64,000 bases of DNA from assembly GCF_001619955.1 (NCBI RefSeq), contig NZ_LQQO01000001.1, forward strand, positions 310,001-374,000, in the 5' to 3' direction. Within the stretch, counting starts at the first letter, position 1, and every line of letters starts with the position of its first letter. Positions 62,692 to 64,000 of the stretch are shown here, one piece after another. The notes beneath the pieces were generated by a model. That model was not told the DNA's origin and made no database searches. It saw only the letters and a list, made by a program, of their open reading frames with translations. Source of the DNA: Sphingomonas hankookensis (GTDB taxonomy: Bacteria; Pseudomonadota; Alphaproteobacteria; Sphingomonadales; Sphingomonadaceae). Made by a program: the position numbers and the translations under genes.

Positions 62692-63444
62692 TCAGTTGCC
62701 GGGGGTGCCGACCAGTCGCTGATAGGCTTCCTCAGGCGGGCCATAGGTCATGGCCGCCATCTCCAACAGCTTTTCGCGGTCGCGGACGATCACCCGGCCG
62801 CGGACCGATTTGATGGCGAGCGTTTCTTCCAATCTATGCAGCGCGTCGGTAATGCTGCTGCGGCGGACCGCCAGCATGAGCCGAAACTCCTCATGCGTCA
62901 TCGAGATTTCGTCACCGCGTACCCGGTCGTGGTACAGCAGGATCCAACGCGCCAGCCGCCGTTCGACCGGGTGCGACAGTGCCGACACGACCGTCCGGCC
63001 CATCTGGATCAGGAACACCTGGATGAAGCGGAGTAGCGCGGCGCGCAGCGTATCGCTGCGTTCGACAGCCGCGAGCAGCCGATCGGCCGGTATCCGGAGC
63101 GCCGTGCCCGGTTCGGCGCGCAGCACGACGTCGTGCGGCGACCGGTCGTCGCCCAGCAGGATCGGCCAGCCGACATAGCCGTCCGCGCCGAGCAGGCCCA
63201 CGGCATGCTGCCGTTCGCCGTCGATGACTTCCAGCACGGCGGCGATCCCGCCTTCGAGGAAGTAGACATAATCGATCGACTGATCGACGGTGAGCAAAGT
63301 GTCCCCGACGACCAGCGAGACCCGTTCGAGGTCGGGGGCGAGCAGGGCGCGGTCCGACGTCGTCAACGCGGCGAGCAGCCGGTTTTCGCCGCCTTCGCTG
63401 ACCGGGGTGGCAGGGCGGTCGGCAATGTCACTCGATAGGGTCAT
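62692..63444 (-). CDS. Crp/Fnr family transcriptional regulator 2
   Basis: About 250 residues. The beta roll (VDQSIDYVYFLEGGIAAVLE, GLLGADGYVGWPIL) and the C-terminal HTH (MTHEEFRLMLAVRRSSITDA) are of the same subfamily as the regulator at 59797-60522. No iron-sulfur cysteines are visible. It converges on the second ferritin-like gene and is divergent from ccmC. Three nearby ATGs (63444, 63447, 63456) compete as start. Confidence 0.84.
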   Translation of the reverse strand: MTLSSDIADRPATPVSEGGENRLLAALTTSDRALLAPDLERVSLVVGDTLLTVDQSIDYVYFLEGGIAAVLEVIDGERQHAVGLLGADGYVGWPILLGDDRSPHDVVLRAEPGTALRIPADRLLAAVERSDTLRAALLRFIQVFLIQMGRTVVSALSHPVERRLARWILLYHDRVRGDEISMTHEEFRLMLAVRRSSITDALHRLEETLAIKSVRGRVIVRDREKLLEMAAMTYGPPEEAYQRLVGTPGN

Positions 63445-63485
63445 CATGGCGGCCATTTTCCACGCGTTCGGCGACAACGCAATTG

Positions 63486-63501
63486 CGAACCGGTCGGTTC
63501 G
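63486..63501. promoter_or_regulatory. 7-2-7 inverted repeat upstream of Crp/Fnr gene 2
   Basis: CGAACCG-GT-CGGTTCG is a perfect inverted repeat with the same arm and spacer lengths as the site at 60575. It lies in the divergent gap between the regulator and ccmC, about 42 bases before the regulator start. Confidence 0.5.
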
Positions 63502-63546
63502 ATCCGCATTGCCGTTTGCCCGCGCCTTGCATAGACAGGGCGCGAC

Positions 63547-64000
63547 CGTGCCGAGCCTTCACGCCCTTGCCAATCCACGACGATTCCTAGCGATCGCCCG
63601 CCCGCTGACCCCGATCCTGGTCGGGGCGGGGGCGGCGTTGTTCGCGTTCGGTTGCTGGGCCGGATTGACGCAGACCCCGGCGGATTATCTGCAGGGCGAG
63701 AGCGTCCGCATCCTCTATGTCCATGTACCCGCCGCGTGGCTGGGGATGGGCGGATGGTCGAGCCTGGCGATCGCCAGCATCGTCTATCTGGTCTGGCGGC
63801 ACCCGTTGGCGGCCGTTGCCGCGCGCGCGATCGCGTTGCCTGGGGCGCTGTTCACCGCGCTGTGCCTGGTGACCGGTTCGATCTGGGGGCGACCGACCTG
63901 GGGGACATGGTGGCAATGGGACGGGCGGCTGACGTCGATGCTGCTGCTGTTCTTCGTGTATTTAGCCTATCTGGCACTCGCCCGTGCCGATGCCGATCGC
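63547..64000 (+). CDS. ccmC: haem exporter protein CcmC (partial, runs off the window)
   Basis: The first 151 codons of a CcmC-type membrane protein, cut by the window end. Started at GTG 63547 with CAGGGCG upstream. Four helices are visible; RILYVHVPAAWLGMGGW carries the conserved haem-handling His and GRPTWGTWWQWDGRLTSML is the tryptophan-rich WWD motif. It takes part in system I cytochrome c maturation. Confidence 0.92.

Overview
The window is about 64 kb of high-GC DNA that looks like the chromosome of a Sphingomonas-type alphaproteobacterium. Evidence: a tonB-exbB-exbD-exbD operon, several TonB-dependent receptor (TBDT) loci with LacI-type regulators of the kind studied in Caulobacter and sphingomonads, a DUF1285/CoA pyrophosphatase/CCA-transferase cluster, a Weimberg-pathway xylose operon, and the typical palindromic intergenic repeats. 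I see no phage, integrase, transposase or CRISPR array. Identifications rest on reading motifs and remembered family features; no database search was run.

Layout. 0-7 kb: a GGDEF/EAL c-di-GMP protein, then housekeeping genes (CCA transferase, NUDIX CoA pyrophosphatase and DUF1285 in one overlapping minus-strand operon; a GNAT; folB overlapping a pteridine-reductase-like SDR; a lipoprotein of unknown role). 7-10 kb: the TonB energising operon, closed by a textbook terminator, and a small secreted helical protein. 10.7-20.9 kb: a xylan/xylose region with a GH3 glycosidase divergent from a LacI regulator, a sugar porter, xylonate dehydratase, KDX dehydratase, xylose dehydrogenase and a lactonase; GC-centred LacI-type half-palindromes precede the GH3 gene and the porter. 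21.1-43.2 kb: alpha-glucan metabolism. A LacI regulator is divergent from a TBDT, a flavin-dependent halogenase homologue, an alpha-amylase, a GH13 alpha-glucosidase, a GH97 alpha-glucosidase and an MFS transporter; a complete glycogen operon (glgP-glgB-glgC-glgA-glgX) converges on it. The same 11-base operator-like word lies in front of the TBDT and in front of glgP, suggesting that imported maltodextrin and stored glycogen share one regulator.

43.2-51.1 kb: an esterase-like hydrolase, an FAH-family enzyme, trmL, tRNA-Ser(CGA), hspQ, and a divergent iron pair (a membrane PepSY/flavodoxin/reductase fusion and a TBDT) around a Fur-like hexamer array. 51.4-59.8 kb: an RcnB-like repeat protein and a C4-dicarboxylate unit (malic enzyme, AlgE-type porin, DctA, and DctB/DctD in the other direction). 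The DctD homologue has lost the GAFTGA loop region needed to contact sigma-54. 59.8-63.4 kb: two Tat-exported ferritin-like proteins in tandem, flanked by two Crp/Fnr regulators. The window ends inside ccmC.

The best candidates for under-described biology are the ferritin/Crp island, the halogenase in the starch operon, the GAFTGA-less DctD, the shared maltodextrin/glycogen operator, and the dispersed repeats that supply Shine-Dalgarno sequences to carbohydrate genes.
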